Source: Variovorax sp. ZS18.2.2 | GTDB taxonomy: Bacteria; Pseudomonadota; Gammaproteobacteria; Burkholderiales; Burkholderiaceae_C | Length of the DNA stretch: 64,000 bases | Reading direction: 5' to 3' | Assembly: GCF_024701975.1 (NCBI RefSeq) | Contig: NZ_JANLNM010000007.1 | Coordinates: 248,001 to 312,000, forward strand | Shown: positions 9,310 through 18,956 of the stretch, in pieces | How the letters are laid out: every line of letters begins with the position of its first letter | Numbering within the stretch: position 1 is the stretch's first letter | Notes under the pieces: model-generated | What the model saw: only the letters and a program-made list of their open reading frames with translations | Database searches by the model: none | What the model was told of the DNA's origin: nothing | Program-made: the position numbers and the translations under genes

Positions 9310-10089
9310 TCAGTGGCCCCCCGTTCCGAGGTAAGCCTCGATCACTTTTTCGTTCTTCTGCACGTCGGCCGGCGTGCCCTCGGCAATCTGCTTGCCGTAG
9401 TCGAGCACGGTCACGCGGTCGCACAGGCCCATGATGAGCTTGACGTCGTGTTCGATGATCAGGATGGTGCGGTCGTCGCGGCGGATGCGATCGATCAGCT
9501 CGCGCAGCAGCACCTTCTCGGTCGAATTCATGCCGGCGGCGGGTTCGTCGAGGGCGATGAGCTGCGGGTCGGTGGCCAGCGCGCGGGCGATTTCGAGGCG
9601 GCGCTGGTCGCCGTAGCTCAGCGTGCGCGCCTTGTAGTCGGCGAACTTGCCGATGCCCACGTAGTCGAGCAACTCGTGCGCACGGTCGGCAATGGCTTTT
9701 TCCTCGGCCTTGAAGCTGCCGGTGCGCAGCATCGCGCCGAACACGCCCGAATGGGTGCGGATGTGGCGCCCGACCATCACGTTCTCGAGCGCCGTCATTT
9801 CGGCGAAGAGGCGGATGTTCTGGAAGGTGCGCGCAATGCCGGCCTTGGCCACTTCGTGCACGGCCGTCGGCTGGTAGGGCTTGCCGGCCAGCTCGAAGGT
9901 GCCGCTGTCGGGCGTGTAGAGCCCGGTGATCACGTTGAAGAAGGTGGTCTTGCCGGCGCCGTTCGGGCCGATCAGGCCATAGACCTGGCCACGCTTGATG
10001 GTGATGCCGACGTCGGAAAGGGCCTGCAGCCCGCCGAAGCGCTTGGAGATGCCGCGAACGTCGAGGATGGTGTCTGTGGTTGTCGTCAT
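9310..10089 (-). CDS. livG: Branched-chain amino acid type ABC transporter ATPase LivG
   Basis: First ATPase of the LivFGHM-type importer, 259 residues from ATG 10089 (MTTTTDTILDVRGISKRFGG). This start is preceded by AGGAGA at suitable spacing; longer in-frame extensions would run into livM. Walker A is GPNGAGKTT, the signature is the variant LSYGDQRRLEIARAL normal for LivG, and Walker B is LIALDEPAAGMN. The extended C-terminus with LIIEHDVKLIMGLCDR is typical. Confidence 0.95.
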   Translation of the reverse strand: MTTTTDTILDVRGISKRFGGLQALSDVGITIKRGQVYGLIGPNGAGKTTFFNVITGLYTPDSGTFELAGKPYQPTAVHEVAKAGIARTFQNIRLFAEMTALENVMVGRHIRTHSGVFGAMLRTGSFKAEEKAIADRAHELLDYVGIGKFADYKARTLSYGDQRRLEIARALATDPQLIALDEPAAGMNSTEKVLLRELIDRIRRDDRTILIIEHDVKLIMGLCDRVTVLDYGKQIAEGTPADVQKNEKVIEAYLGTGGH

Positions 10090-10106
10090 GTCAGTTTCTC
10101 CTCGGC

Positions 10107-11315
10107 TCACGGATTGATCGACATGGGACGCGAAGCGGCACCCGGCACTTCGTCGGCGGGCGTATCGATGCCCGGTGCGTGTGTCTGCAGCGAGCCAGGG
10201 GCTACTGCCGCATGGCTCGGATCGACCGGCACGCCGCCCTTCTTCGTCAGCGTCTTGCCGTGCTCGGGCGAGGGCCACAGGCCGCGCGGACGCACCAGCA
10301 TGATGACGATCATGGCGAGCGCGATGAAGAGCTGGCGCAGGATCGAGGCATCGAGGCGACCGTCGGTCAGCGACTGCAGCGGGCCGGCCACGTAGCGCAG
10401 CACTTCTGGCAACGCAGCCAGCAGCACCGCGCCCAGGATGACGCCGGGCAGGTGCCCGATGCCGCCGAGCACCACCATGGCCACGATCATCACCGACTCC
10501 ATCAGGCTGAAGGACTCGGGCGACACGAAGCCCTGGAAGGCCGCGAACATCGCACCCGAAACGCCGCCGAAGCTCGCGCCCATGCCGAAGGCCAGCAGCT
10601 TCATGTTGCGGGTGTTGATGCCCATGGCCTTGGCAGCAATTTCATCTTCGCGAATGGCCATCCAGGCACGGCCGATGCGCGAGACCTGCAGGCGGTGCGA
10701 AATGATGATGGTGGCGATCACGAGCGCCAGGAACAGGTAGTAGTACAGCGACACCGAGGAGATCGTGAAGCCGTCGAACTTCCATGCCTTGCCGAGGTCG
10801 AGGCCCCAGAACTTGATGGAGTCGATGGCCGTGATGCCCTTGGGACCGTTGGTGATGTTCACCGGCTGGTCGAGGTTGTTCAGGAACACGCGGATGATTT
10901 CGCCGAAGCCCAGCGTCACGATGGCGAGATAGTCGCCGCGCAGCTTGAGCGTAGGCGCACCCAGCAGCACGCCGAGACAACCGGCCACCACCAGCGCCAG
11001 CGGGACCACGATCAGCAGCGAGGTATGCAGCCCGTTCGGGAACATCTGGGCGAACCAGGGGAAGGTCTCGGTCAGGTGCGACGAGCCCATCAACGCATAG
11101 AGGTAGGCCCCCACCGCGAAGAAGGCCACGTAGCCCAGGTCGAGCAGGCCGGCGTAGCCGACCACGATGTTGAGGCCCAGGGCCAGCAGCACGTAGAGCA
11201 GTGCGATGTCGGCAATGCGCACCCAGGCGTTGCCCTGCATCTGCAGCAGCAGGGGCAGCGCGAGCACCGCAATGGCGCCGATGACGTAGAGAGCGAGGTT
11301 TTTGCTGTTCTTCAT
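10107..11315 (-). CDS. livM: Branched-chain amino acid type ABC transporter permease LivM
   Basis: Inner-membrane permease of the importer, about 402 residues. The start MKNSKNLALYVIG at 11315 follows AAGGAG by six bases; an in-frame ATG at 11333 is less likely. Multiple hydrophobic segments and the permease motif GDYLAIVTLGFGEIIRVFLNN are present, followed by IREDEIAAKAMGIN. The last 50 or so residues after RPRGLWPSPEHG are hydrophilic, rich in Pro, Ala and Gly, and longer than the usual LivM tail. Confidence 0.94.
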   Translation of the reverse strand: MKNSKNLALYVIGAIAVLALPLLLQMQGNAWVRIADIALLYVLLALGLNIVVGYAGLLDLGYVAFFAVGAYLYALMGSSHLTETFPWFAQMFPNGLHTSLLIVVPLALVVAGCLGVLLGAPTLKLRGDYLAIVTLGFGEIIRVFLNNLDQPVNITNGPKGITAIDSIKFWGLDLGKAWKFDGFTISSVSLYYYLFLALVIATIIISHRLQVSRIGRAWMAIREDEIAAKAMGINTRNMKLLAFGMGASFGGVSGAMFAAFQGFVSPESFSLMESVMIVAMVVLGGIGHLPGVILGAVLLAALPEVLRYVAGPLQSLTDGRLDASILRQLFIALAMIVIMLVRPRGLWPSPEHGKTLTKKGGVPVDPSHAAVAPGSLQTHAPGIDTPADEVPGAASRPMSINP

Positions 11316-11325
11316 GTCTCGCTCC

Positions 11326-12255
11326 TTACGCACGGTCTGCCACGCGTTCGCCGAGCAGGCCCGACGGTCGCAGGGTGAGCATGACGATCAGCACGATGAA
11401 CGCGAAGATGTCGCTGTAGTTGCTGCCCAGCACGCCACCGGTGAGGGTGCCGATGTAGCCGGAGCCGATGGCCTCGATGAGCCCCAGCAGGATGCCGCCG
11501 ACCACTGCGCCGGCCAGGTTACCGATGCCGCCGAACACCGCCGCGGTGAAGGCCTTGAGGCCGGGCAGGAAGCCCATCGCGTGTTGCGCGATGCCGTAGT
11601 TCGATGCGTACATCACACCGGCGATGGCCGCGAGCACGGCGCCGATGATGAAGGTGGCCGAGATGACCATGTCGGGGCGGATGCCCATGAGCGCGGCGAC
11701 GCGTGGGTTCTCCGCGGTGGCGCGCATGGCGCGCCCGAGCTTGGTGTAGTTGACCAGCCACATCAGCACCACGAGCGAGAACGCGGTGACGCTGAGGATC
11801 ATCACCTGCGTGGGCGAGATCACGGCACCGCCCACGTGGATGGGGTCGGTCGGCAGCAGGTTGGGATAGGCCTTGTTGGTCGGCTTCCAGATGATCATGG
11901 CCAGCGTCTGCAGCAGGATCGACATGCCGATGGCCGTGATGAGCGGCGCGAGCTTGGGGCTGTTGCGAAGCGGCCGGTAGGCCACCTTCTCGATCACGAA
12001 ATTGAGCGTTGCCGCGACGATGCAGGCAATGATCAATGCGATGAGAAGGACCAGCCAGCCCGGCGTGTTGGGCATGCCGTCCTTCATGAGGCCGATGATG
12101 GTCCAGCTTGTGAGAGCCCCCACCATCAGCACTTCTCCGTGCGCGAAATTGATGAGGTTGATGATGCCGTACACCATGGTGTAGCCCAAGGCTATCAAGG
12201 CATACATGCTGCCCAGGACCAGACCGTTGATGATCTGCTGCAGCAATATTTCCAT
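11326..12255 (-). CDS. livH: Branched-chain amino acid type ABC transporter permease LivH
   Basis: Inner-membrane permease partner of LivM, 309 residues from ATG 12255 (MEILLQQIINGLVLGSMYALI), the standard LivH N-terminus. NFAHGEVLMVGAL and the permease loop GRAMRATAENPRVAALMGI are conserved. It is the first gene of the four-gene minus-strand run. No LivJ/LivK-type binding protein is next to it, so a receptor encoded elsewhere must deliver the ligand. The actual substrate could be an amino acid, amide or urea-like compound. Confidence 0.94.
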   Translation of the reverse strand: MEILLQQIINGLVLGSMYALIALGYTMVYGIINLINFAHGEVLMVGALTSWTIIGLMKDGMPNTPGWLVLLIALIIACIVAATLNFVIEKVAYRPLRNSPKLAPLITAIGMSILLQTLAMIIWKPTNKAYPNLLPTDPIHVGGAVISPTQVMILSVTAFSLVVLMWLVNYTKLGRAMRATAENPRVAALMGIRPDMVISATFIIGAVLAAIAGVMYASNYGIAQHAMGFLPGLKAFTAAVFGGIGNLAGAVVGGILLGLIEAIGSGYIGTLTGGVLGSNYSDIFAFIVLIVMLTLRPSGLLGERVADRA

Positions 12256-12496
12256 AACGCGATTCCCTATGTGTTGCACCGTTGAGGGGTGCCATTCACC
12301 CACCGTGGCACCGGTTTGGCGCCCTTGGCTGGACAAGCAAAAAACCAGCCAGCATGTGTCGCAGGCGGATTTGTGGGCGGGATTGTAAGCAAGCACCAGC
12401 GCTGATTTGGTGCGCAGCGACCGGGGTTTACCCGCTCACGCCATGCTGTATGGGCGTAAGTTCATGCGCGGCATGCGCAGGGCGCGCAAGAGGGTA

Positions 12497-13789
12497 TCAG
12501 TCGCCTTTTCCAGCGTTCAGACGGCGCAGTTCGCGCAGCTTTTCGCCGATGCGGATTTCGAGGCCACGGTCCACGGGCTCGTAGAAGACCTGCCCTTCCA
12601 GCCCCTCGGGAAGGTAGTTTTCGCCGGCGGCGAAACCGCCCTCCTCGTCGTGGGCGTAGCGGTAGCCCTTGCCGTAGTCGAGCTCCTTCATGAGCTTGGT
12701 GGGTGCATTGCGCAGGTGCATGGGCACCGGTCGCGTGCTGTCCTTCTTGATGAGGGCGCGCACGGCGTTGTAGGCCTTGTAGACGGCGTTCGACTTGGGT
12801 GCGATGGCGAGGTACACGACGCATTCGGCCAGCGCGAGCTCGCCCTCGGGCGTGCCCAGGCGCTCGTAGACCTCGGCCGCATCGAGCGCCAGGCGCAGCG
12901 CGCGCGGGTCGGCCAGGCCGATGTCTTCGCTCGCCATGCGCACGAGGCGGCGCGCCATGTAGCGCGGATCGGCTCCGCCGTCGAGCATGCGCACGAACCA
13001 GTAGAGCGCGGCATCGGGGTCGCTGCCGCGCACCGACTTGTGCAGCGCACTGATGGTGTCGTAGAACTGCTCGCCGCCCTTGTCGTAGCGCCGCATGCGC
13101 TCGCCGAGCACGCGCAGCAGCCATTCGTCGCCGATGTTCTCCAGCTTCTCGGCGCGGGCCGCGACGGCCAGTGTCTCGAGCGTGTTGAGCAGGCGGCGCG
13201 CGTCGCCGTCGGCATAGGCGACGAGCCGGTCGATGGCCGCCTCGTCGATGGCCGGGACCGCCTGGATCGATTGCGCCTTGGCGACGATCTGCTTGAGATC
13301 GCCCTCTGTGAGCGGCTGCAGCACGTACACCGCAGCCCGCGACAGCAAGGCCGAGTTGACCTCGAACGAGGGGTTCTCGGTGGTCGCGCCGATGAAGGTG
13401 AAAAGCCCCGACTCCACATGCGGCAGGAAGGCGTCCTGCTGGCTCTTGTTGAAGCGGTGCACCTCGTCGACGAAGACGATGGTGCGCTGCTGCTCCAGGC
13501 CATCGCGCGCAGCCGTGGCGCGCTCGACGGCCTCGCGGATGTCCTTCACGCCGCCCAGGACCGCGCTGATGCTCAGGAACTGTGCGTCGAAGGCGTCGGC
13601 CATCAAACGCGCGATGGTGGTCTTGCCGGTGCCCGGCGGCCCCCAGAGGATGCAGGAATGCGGCTGGCCCGACTCGAAGGCGATGCGCAACGACATGCCC
13701 GGGCCGAGCAGGTGCTGCTGGCCGATCACTTCGCCGAGCGTCTTCGGGCGAAGGCGCTCGGCAAGGGGTTGGTGGGAACTGATGGCCAA
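12497..13789 (-). CDS. rarA: Replication-associated recombination AAA ATPase RarA (MgsA)
   Basis: Clamp-loader-like AAA+ ATPase acting at stalled replication forks, 430 residues. Walker A GPPGTGKTT, Walker B IVFVDEVHRFNK and the sensor region GATTENPSFEVNSALLSR are intact. The C-terminal tetramerisation part (PVPMHLRNAPTKLMKELDYG, GYRYAHDEE) is complete. It follows lolA by 12 bases in the conserved ftsK-lolA-rarA order. Confidence 0.96.
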   Translation of the reverse strand: MAISSHQPLAERLRPKTLGEVIGQQHLLGPGMSLRIAFESGQPHSCILWGPPGTGKTTIARLMADAFDAQFLSISAVLGGVKDIREAVERATAARDGLEQQRTIVFVDEVHRFNKSQQDAFLPHVESGLFTFIGATTENPSFEVNSALLSRAAVYVLQPLTEGDLKQIVAKAQSIQAVPAIDEAAIDRLVAYADGDARRLLNTLETLAVAARAEKLENIGDEWLLRVLGERMRRYDKGGEQFYDTISALHKSVRGSDPDAALYWFVRMLDGGADPRYMARRLVRMASEDIGLADPRALRLALDAAEVYERLGTPEGELALAECVVYLAIAPKSNAVYKAYNAVRALIKKDSTRPVPMHLRNAPTKLMKELDYGKGYRYAHDEEGGFAAGENYLPEGLEGQVFYEPVDRGLEIRIGEKLRELRRLNAGKGD

Positions 13790-13801
13790 ACCTTGTAGCG
13801 A

Positions 13802-14434
13802 TTACTGCTTGACGACGTCGGCGCCGGCGGGCGCCTTGAAATCGAACACGCTGGCGGCGAGCGAGGGATTCACCTCGACCTTGCTGAACTTGAGCACCGA
13901 GCGCTGGCCGAAGCTGTCGAGGATTTCGAGCGCCGCGAGGGCATCGCCCTGGAAGCCGACCAGCACGCTTTGCAATTGGCCGTCCTTGTTCTTTGGGGTG
14001 GCCTTGACCCATTCGAGGCCGTCGCGCTCGGGCGCGGCTTCGAGCGTGAAATCGGCTTGCAGCGCGCGCAGATCGGGCGCCGCGGCAATCAGCGCCGCCG
14101 GGGTGGAACCCAGCGCCTGCGCCTGGGCGCGCTGCGTGACCTGGTTCAGGTCGGCGTCGTAGAGCCACAGCGTCTTGCCGTCGGCCACGATGCTCTGGGC
14201 AAAGGGCTTGCGGTAATCGAACTTGAATTTGCCGGGGCGCTGGAATTCGAAGGTGCCGGTCGATGTCTTGACGCGGCCGGGCTGGCCTTCGCGCGATGGC
14301 GCGGTCACGGTCTGGGTGAATTCGGCGCGGCCCGATTTGACCGTCTTAACGAAGGTCTCGAGGCTTTCAAGGCCGCCGGCCCAGGCGTTGGCGGAGCAGA
14401 GAAGACCGATCAGTAGCCAATGGCGGATTTTCAA
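13802..14434 (-). CDS. lolA: Outer-membrane lipoprotein carrier protein LolA
   Basis: Periplasmic chaperone moving lipoproteins from LolCDE to LolB. About 210 residues. The likely start is TTG at 14434 (read as MKIRHWLLIGLLCSANAWA), preceded by GAGGA at good spacing. It gives a proper signal peptide ending near ANAWA, whereas the upstream in-frame ATG at 14497 would bury it. The body shows the LolA features FEFQRPGKFKFDYRKPF and VADGKTLWLYDADLNQV. It sits between ftsK and rarA on the same strand. Confidence 0.94.
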   Translation of the reverse strand: MKIRHWLLIGLLCSANAWAGGLESLETFVKTVKSGRAEFTQTVTAPSREGQPGRVKTSTGTFEFQRPGKFKFDYRKPFAQSIVADGKTLWLYDADLNQVTQRAQAQALGSTPAALIAAAPDLRALQADFTLEAAPERDGLEWVKATPKNKDGQLQSVLVGFQGDALAALEILDSFGQRSVLKFSKVEVNPSLAASVFDFKAPAGADVVKQ

Positions 14435-14595
14435 TTTGGATTCCTCGGAAAAGCTGTTGCATTGGGCATCGACCCTACTCGCCGCGAATTGCGGCATGTG
14501 TAGGTCTTCATGAAGATTTGCAATGCCGGCGAGCGCTTCTGCAAATTGCCTTTCAGCACGTAACCGGAATTGCGAGCCGCTGTCGCGTCAATTGT

Positions 14596-17016
14596 TTATT
14601 CGGTGCGCGAGGGCACCAGGATTTCACGTTGGCCGCTGCCGCTCATGGCGCTCACGAGGCCGGCCTTTTCCATGTCCTCGACGAGGCGCGCGGCGCGGTT
14701 GTAGCCGATCTTCAGATGGCGCTGCACCAGCGAGATGCTGGCCTTGCGGTTCTTCAGCACGACCTCGACCGCCTGGTCGTACATCGGATCCTTTTCTGCA
14801 TCGCCGCCGCCACCGAGCAGGTCGCCGTCGTCGCCATCGACCGTGCCGCCTTCGAGCACGCCCTCGATGTAGTCGGGCTCGCCCTGGCTCTTGAGGTAGG
14901 CCACCACGCGGTGCACTTCCTCGTCGCTCACGAAGGCACCGTGCACGCGGATCGGCAGGCCGCTTCCGCTGGCCATGTAGAGCATGTCGCCCATGCCCAG
15001 CAGCGCCTCGGCGCCCATCTGGTCGAGGATGGTGCGGCTGTCGATCTTGGAGCCCACCGAGAACGCGATGCGCGTGGGGATGTTGGCCTTGATGAGGCCG
15101 GTGATCACGTCCACGCTGGGCCGCTGCGTGGCCAGAATCAGGTGGATGCCGGCGGCGCGCGCCTTCTGCGCGAGGCGGGCAATGAGCTCCTCGATCTTCT
15201 TGCCCACCACCATCATCAGGTCGGCCAACTCGTCGATCACCACCACGATGTGCGGCTCGCGCTTGAGCGGCTCCGGATCGTCCGGCGTGAGGCTGAAGGG
15301 GTTGTAGATGAACTCCTCGCGCGCCTTGGCTTCGTCGATCTTGGTGTTGTAGCCGGCCAGGTTGCGCACGCCGAGCTTGCTCATGAGCTTGTAGCGACGC
15401 TCCATCTCGGCCACGCACCAGTTCAGGCCGTGGGCCGCCTGGCGCATGTCGGTGACCACGGGCGCCAGCAGATGCGGAATGCCTTCGTAGACCGACATTT
15501 CGAGCATCTTCGGGTCGATCATCAAGAGCCGCACATCGCGTGCCTCGGCCTTGTAGAGCAGCGACAGGATCATGGCGTTGATACCCACCGACTTGCCCGA
15601 GCCGGTGGTACCGGCCACCAGCACGTGCGGCATCTTCGCGAGGTCGGCCACCACGGGGTTGCCGATGATGTCCTTGCCGAGGCCCATGGTGAGCATCGAC
15701 TTGCCTTCGTTGTAGATCTGCGAGCCCAGGATTTCGCTGAGCTTGATCGACTGGCGCTTGGCGTTCGGCAATTCCAGCGCCATGTAGTTCTTGCCGGGGA
15801 TCGTTTCAACCACGCGGATCGACACCAGCGAGAGCGAACGCGCGAGGTCCTTGGCGAGGCCCAGGATCTGCGAGCCCTTGACGCCAGTGGCGGGCTCGAT
15901 CTCGTAGCGCGTGATCACCGGGCCCGGCGAGGCAAGCACCACACGCACCTCGACGCCGAAGTCCTTGAGCTTCTTCTCGATCATGCGCGAGGTCATCTCG
16001 AGCGTATCGGCGGACACGGTTTCCTGACGCACCAGTGCCGCATCGAGCAGGTCGACCTGCGGCAGCTTGCTGTCGGGGAGCTCCTTGAAGAGCGGCTTCT
16101 GGCGCTCCTTGACGACGCGATCGCTTCGGGGCACCTCGGTCATCGCGGGCTCGATCTGCACCGGCGGCGACGGCGGACGGCGCTTGGGACGCGGCTCGAT
16201 GAGGATCTCTTCGTCGTCGGGGAAATCGGTGGTCATGGCGGGCTCGCCGCCCTTGCTGCCCGAATCGCCGCGCGTGAACGCAGGCTCATCGGCTTCGGCG
16301 CGCTCGCGGGCGGCCTGCTTGCCCATGGCGATGTCGGCGGCCATTTCGCGTTTCTCGCGGCGCGACTCGAAGAGCGAATAGGCGCGGGCACCGATGCGCT
16401 CGGCAATCAGGCTCCACGAGAAACGGAAGACCAGCGCCGAGCCGATCACGCCGCCGGCAATGGCGACCAGCGCCGAACCGGTGAAGCCCATCCATCGCAC
16501 GCTGGCCGGCCCCACGAGATAGCCGAGCGCACCGCCGCCCGAACCCGGCAGGTGCGATTCGAGCCGGTACAGGCGCGACCATTCGAGCATGGTGCTCGCG
16601 CACAGCAGCAGGATGAGGCCGAACCAGAACGCGAGGCGGCTGCGATTGAAGCGGCCGCGAGGGGGCTGCTCGGCCGGTGCGGCTTCACCGCCGCGCAGCC
16701 AGTTGGCCAGCGAAGACAACCAGGCACGCAGGCCGGCTGCGAGGCACCACCAGACGGAATAGCCGGCCGCGTAGTAACTGCCATCGGCCAGCCAGGCGCC
16801 GATGCGGCCGCCCCAGTTCTTGATTTCGCCACCGGTGCCCGAGGTCGACCAGGCGGCGTCGGAAGGCGTGAAGCTCAGCATCGCGAGCAACCAGAACAAC
16901 AGCGCTGCGAATCCGGCGATCAGCGTGATTTCGTGGGCGAAGCGCATGGCGCGCACGCGCACGGGTTGCCCATCGGCGGCAGAAGAAGATTGAAGCGTAT
17001 TGAGCGAATAGGTCAT
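14596..17016 (-). CDS. ftsK: DNA translocase FtsK
   Basis: Septal DNA pump that clears chromosome dimers and activates XerCD at dif. About 806 residues from ATG 17016 (an in-frame GTG at 17025 is possible). Four membrane segments occupy roughly the first 200 residues, a linker rich in charged residues follows, then the motor: Walker A AGTTGSGKSVG and Walker B HIVVVIDELADLM. The C-terminal gamma winged helix (VEVVLKNRKASISLVQRHLKIGYNRAARLVEDME) is intact. The short linker is usual in this group. It heads the ftsK-lolA-rarA run. Confidence 0.97.
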   Translation of the reverse strand: MTYSLNTLQSSSAADGQPVRVRAMRFAHEITLIAGFAALLFWLLAMLSFTPSDAAWSTSGTGGEIKNWGGRIGAWLADGSYYAAGYSVWWCLAAGLRAWLSSLANWLRGGEAAPAEQPPRGRFNRSRLAFWFGLILLLCASTMLEWSRLYRLESHLPGSGGGALGYLVGPASVRWMGFTGSALVAIAGGVIGSALVFRFSWSLIAERIGARAYSLFESRREKREMAADIAMGKQAARERAEADEPAFTRGDSGSKGGEPAMTTDFPDDEEILIEPRPKRRPPSPPVQIEPAMTEVPRSDRVVKERQKPLFKELPDSKLPQVDLLDAALVRQETVSADTLEMTSRMIEKKLKDFGVEVRVVLASPGPVITRYEIEPATGVKGSQILGLAKDLARSLSLVSIRVVETIPGKNYMALELPNAKRQSIKLSEILGSQIYNEGKSMLTMGLGKDIIGNPVVADLAKMPHVLVAGTTGSGKSVGINAMILSLLYKAEARDVRLLMIDPKMLEMSVYEGIPHLLAPVVTDMRQAAHGLNWCVAEMERRYKLMSKLGVRNLAGYNTKIDEAKAREEFIYNPFSLTPDDPEPLKREPHIVVVIDELADLMMVVGKKIEELIARLAQKARAAGIHLILATQRPSVDVITGLIKANIPTRIAFSVGSKIDSRTILDQMGAEALLGMGDMLYMASGSGLPIRVHGAFVSDEEVHRVVAYLKSQGEPDYIEGVLEGGTVDGDDGDLLGGGGDAEKDPMYDQAVEVVLKNRKASISLVQRHLKIGYNRAARLVEDMEKAGLVSAMSGSGQREILVPSRTE

Positions 17017-17110
17017 GAAAAACACGGCACCCGGCCCTGGGAATCGGAGGCCGGACGCCCGAACACTACAACAAAAGACCGGGGCCGCCAGAAGCGCCCG
17101 GCCCGAAGGC

Positions 17111-17785
17111 TCACGTGAGCGTCAGCAGCCGTTCCTTGACGATCATCGCGCCATCGTCCAGGGTCTGAACGAAACCGCGCTCTTCCAGATCCTTCATCAC
17201 GCGGCTCACCATTTCGCGCGAAGCACCGACCATCTTGGCCAGGTCCTGGCGGGAGATCTTGTCGCGCACCTTGAGGTTGCCAGCGCCGTCGTCGACGGCG
17301 AATTCGAGCAACGAGCGGGCTACGCGGCCGTAGACGTCCATCAGCGCGAGGGACTCGATCTTCCGGTCGGCATGGCGCAGGCGCTGCACCAGGCCGCGCA
17401 TGATGTTGTAGGCCATCGAGGAGTTCTCGGGCAGGCAGCGCGCAAATGCATCGCGGCCGAGCATGAGGACGTCGCACTGGATCTCGGTGCGCACCGTGGC
17501 CGAGTGCGGCTCGTCGTCGATCAGGCTCATTTCGCCGAGGTAGTCGCCGGGGTGCAGCGTGGCCAGGATGACCTCGCGGCCCCGGCTGTCGGCACTGGTC
17601 ACGCGGGCTCGCCCAGTGAGGATGATGTAGAGCGCATCGGACTTCTTGCCCTGCTCCACGACAACTTCGGCGCGCTTGAAGCGCTTCTTGATGATCGCAT
17701 CCGCGATGCTTGCGGACTGCGTGGCCGTCAACGACGCGAACAAAGGAACGCGCCGAAGCAATTCAAGGTTGGACAGCATCGACAT
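17111..17785 (-). CDS. Crp/Fnr-family transcriptional regulator
   Basis: 224 residues. The N-terminal cyclic-nucleotide-binding-type barrel has HPGDYLGEMSLIDDEPHSATV and DALYIILTGRARV. The C-terminal winged helix-turn-helix reads ISRQDLAKMVGASREMVSRVMKDLEERGFV. It lacks the N-terminal cysteine cluster of Fnr, so an iron-sulfur oxygen sensor is unlikely; the ligand is unknown. The start at 17785 follows AGGGA by seven bases. It is divergent from trxB and just upstream of ftsK, a layout widely kept in Burkholderiales. Confidence 0.92.
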   Translation of the reverse strand: MSMLSNLELLRRVPLFASLTATQSASIADAIIKKRFKRAEVVVEQGKKSDALYIILTGRARVTSADSRGREVILATLHPGDYLGEMSLIDDEPHSATVRTEIQCDVLMLGRDAFARCLPENSSMAYNIMRGLVQRLRHADRKIESLALMDVYGRVARSLLEFAVDDGAGNLKVRDKISRQDLAKMVGASREMVSRVMKDLEERGFVQTLDDGAMIVKERLLTLT

Positions 17786-17932
17786 TTATCAATCCCTGAG
17801 ACAGCGCGCGGAGTTGGTCCAGAAGTCAAGCCAATGGATTACTACAATCGCGCGCATTGAAAACACCGTGCACCCGGTTGTTGAACCGGGCGGTGATACT
17901 CCATATATATCGCTACCACCCTGAAAATGTAC

Positions 17933-17947
17933 ACGCTGACGCAGCGT
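17933..17947. promoter_or_regulatory. Short inverted repeat upstream of trxB
   Basis: ACGCTG (17933-17938), three bases, CAGCGT (17942-17947), ending 20 bases before the trxB start in the region shared with the divergent Crp/Fnr gene. It may be an operator or a small leader hairpin. No matching second copy was noticed. Confidence 0.35.
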
Positions 17948-17967
17948 ATATCCTAGGTTTTCTATTC

Positions 17968-18927
17968 ATGTCTGCTCCCCAACACGCCAAGGTTTTGATT
18001 CTCGGCTCCGGCCCCGCCGGCTATACCGCGGCCGTCTATGCGGCCCGCGCAAACCTGCAGCCTTTGCTCATCACGGGCATTGCCCAGGGCGGTCAGTTGA
18101 TGACCACCACTGAAGTCGACAACTGGCCGGCCGATGTGCATGGCGTGCAAGGTCCGGAGCTGATGCAGCGCTTTCTTGAGCATGCCGAACGCTTCAAGAC
18201 GCAGATCGTTTTCGACCACATCAACAAGGTCGACCTGAGCAAGCGCCCCTTCACCCTGACCGGCGACAGCGGCACCTACACCTGCGATTCGCTGATCATC
18301 GCCACGGGTGCATCCGCCAAGTATCTGGGCCTGGATTCGGAACAGAAGTTCATGGGCCGCGGCGTCTCCGCCTGCGCAACCTGCGACGGCTTCTTCTATC
18401 GCGAGCAGGAAGTCTGCGTGATCGGCGGCGGCAACACGGCCGTCGAGGAAGCGCTGTACCTGGCCAACATTGCGAACAAGGTCACGCTGGTGCATCGCCG
18501 CGACAAGTTCCGCGCCGAGCCGATCCTGATCGACAAGGTCAAGGAGAAGGTCGCCGAAGGCAAGATCGTGCTGAAGCTGCACAACGAACTTGACGAAGTG
18601 CTGGGTGACGGCACGGGCGTGACGGGCATCCGCATCAAGAACACGCAGACCGGAGAGACCGAGCAGATCGATCTCAAGGGCTGCTTCATCGCCATCGGGC
18701 ACCACCCGAACACCGACATCTTTCAGGGCCAGCTGGAGATGAAGGACAACTACATCCTGACCCGCTCCGGCCTGCAGGGCTTTGCCACGATGACCAGCAT
18801 TCCAGGCGTCTTCGCCGCCGGCGATGTGCAGGACAACGTGTACCGCCAGGCCATCACGAGCGCTGGTACGGGCTGCATGGCTGCCCTGGACGCCCAGCGC
18901 TTTCTGGAGCAGGACGGCACCCTCTAA
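17968..18927 (+). CDS. trxB: Thioredoxin-disulfide reductase
   Basis: NADPH-dependent flavoenzyme that keeps thioredoxin reduced in the cytoplasm. 319 residues from ATG 17968 (MSAPQHAKVLILGSGPAGYT). The FAD motif GSGPAGYTAAVYAARA is at the N-terminus, the redox pair is C136-A-T-C139 (ACATCDGFF), the NADPH motif is GGGNTAVEEALYLA, and the C-terminal FAD motif FAAGDVQDNVYRQAITSAGTG is complete. Low-molecular-weight type. No terminator is obvious before the rpmB promoter. Confidence 0.97.
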   Translation: MSAPQHAKVLILGSGPAGYTAAVYAARANLQPLLITGIAQGGQLMTTTEVDNWPADVHGVQGPELMQRFLEHAERFKTQIVFDHINKVDLSKRPFTLTGDSGTYTCDSLIIATGASAKYLGLDSEQKFMGRGVSACATCDGFFYREQEVCVIGGGNTAVEEALYLANIANKVTLVHRRDKFRAEPILIDKVKEKVAEGKIVLKLHNELDEVLGDGTGVTGIRIKNTQTGETEQIDLKGCFIAIGHHPNTDIFQGQLEMKDNYILTRSGLQGFATMTSIPGVFAAGDVQDNVYRQAITSAGTGCMAALDAQRFLEQDGTL

Positions 18928-18956
18928 ATCCGGGCGCGGCCCAAAAGGGCTATAAT
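18928..18956 (+). promoter_or_regulatory. Candidate promoter of rpmB-rpmG
   Basis: A consensus -10 hexamer TATAAT lies at 18951-18956, about 155 bases before the rpmB start. The -35 region is weak. It is placed just after trxB and before a leader with a 9-base inverted repeat, as expected for a strong ribosomal protein promoter. Confidence 0.6.
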
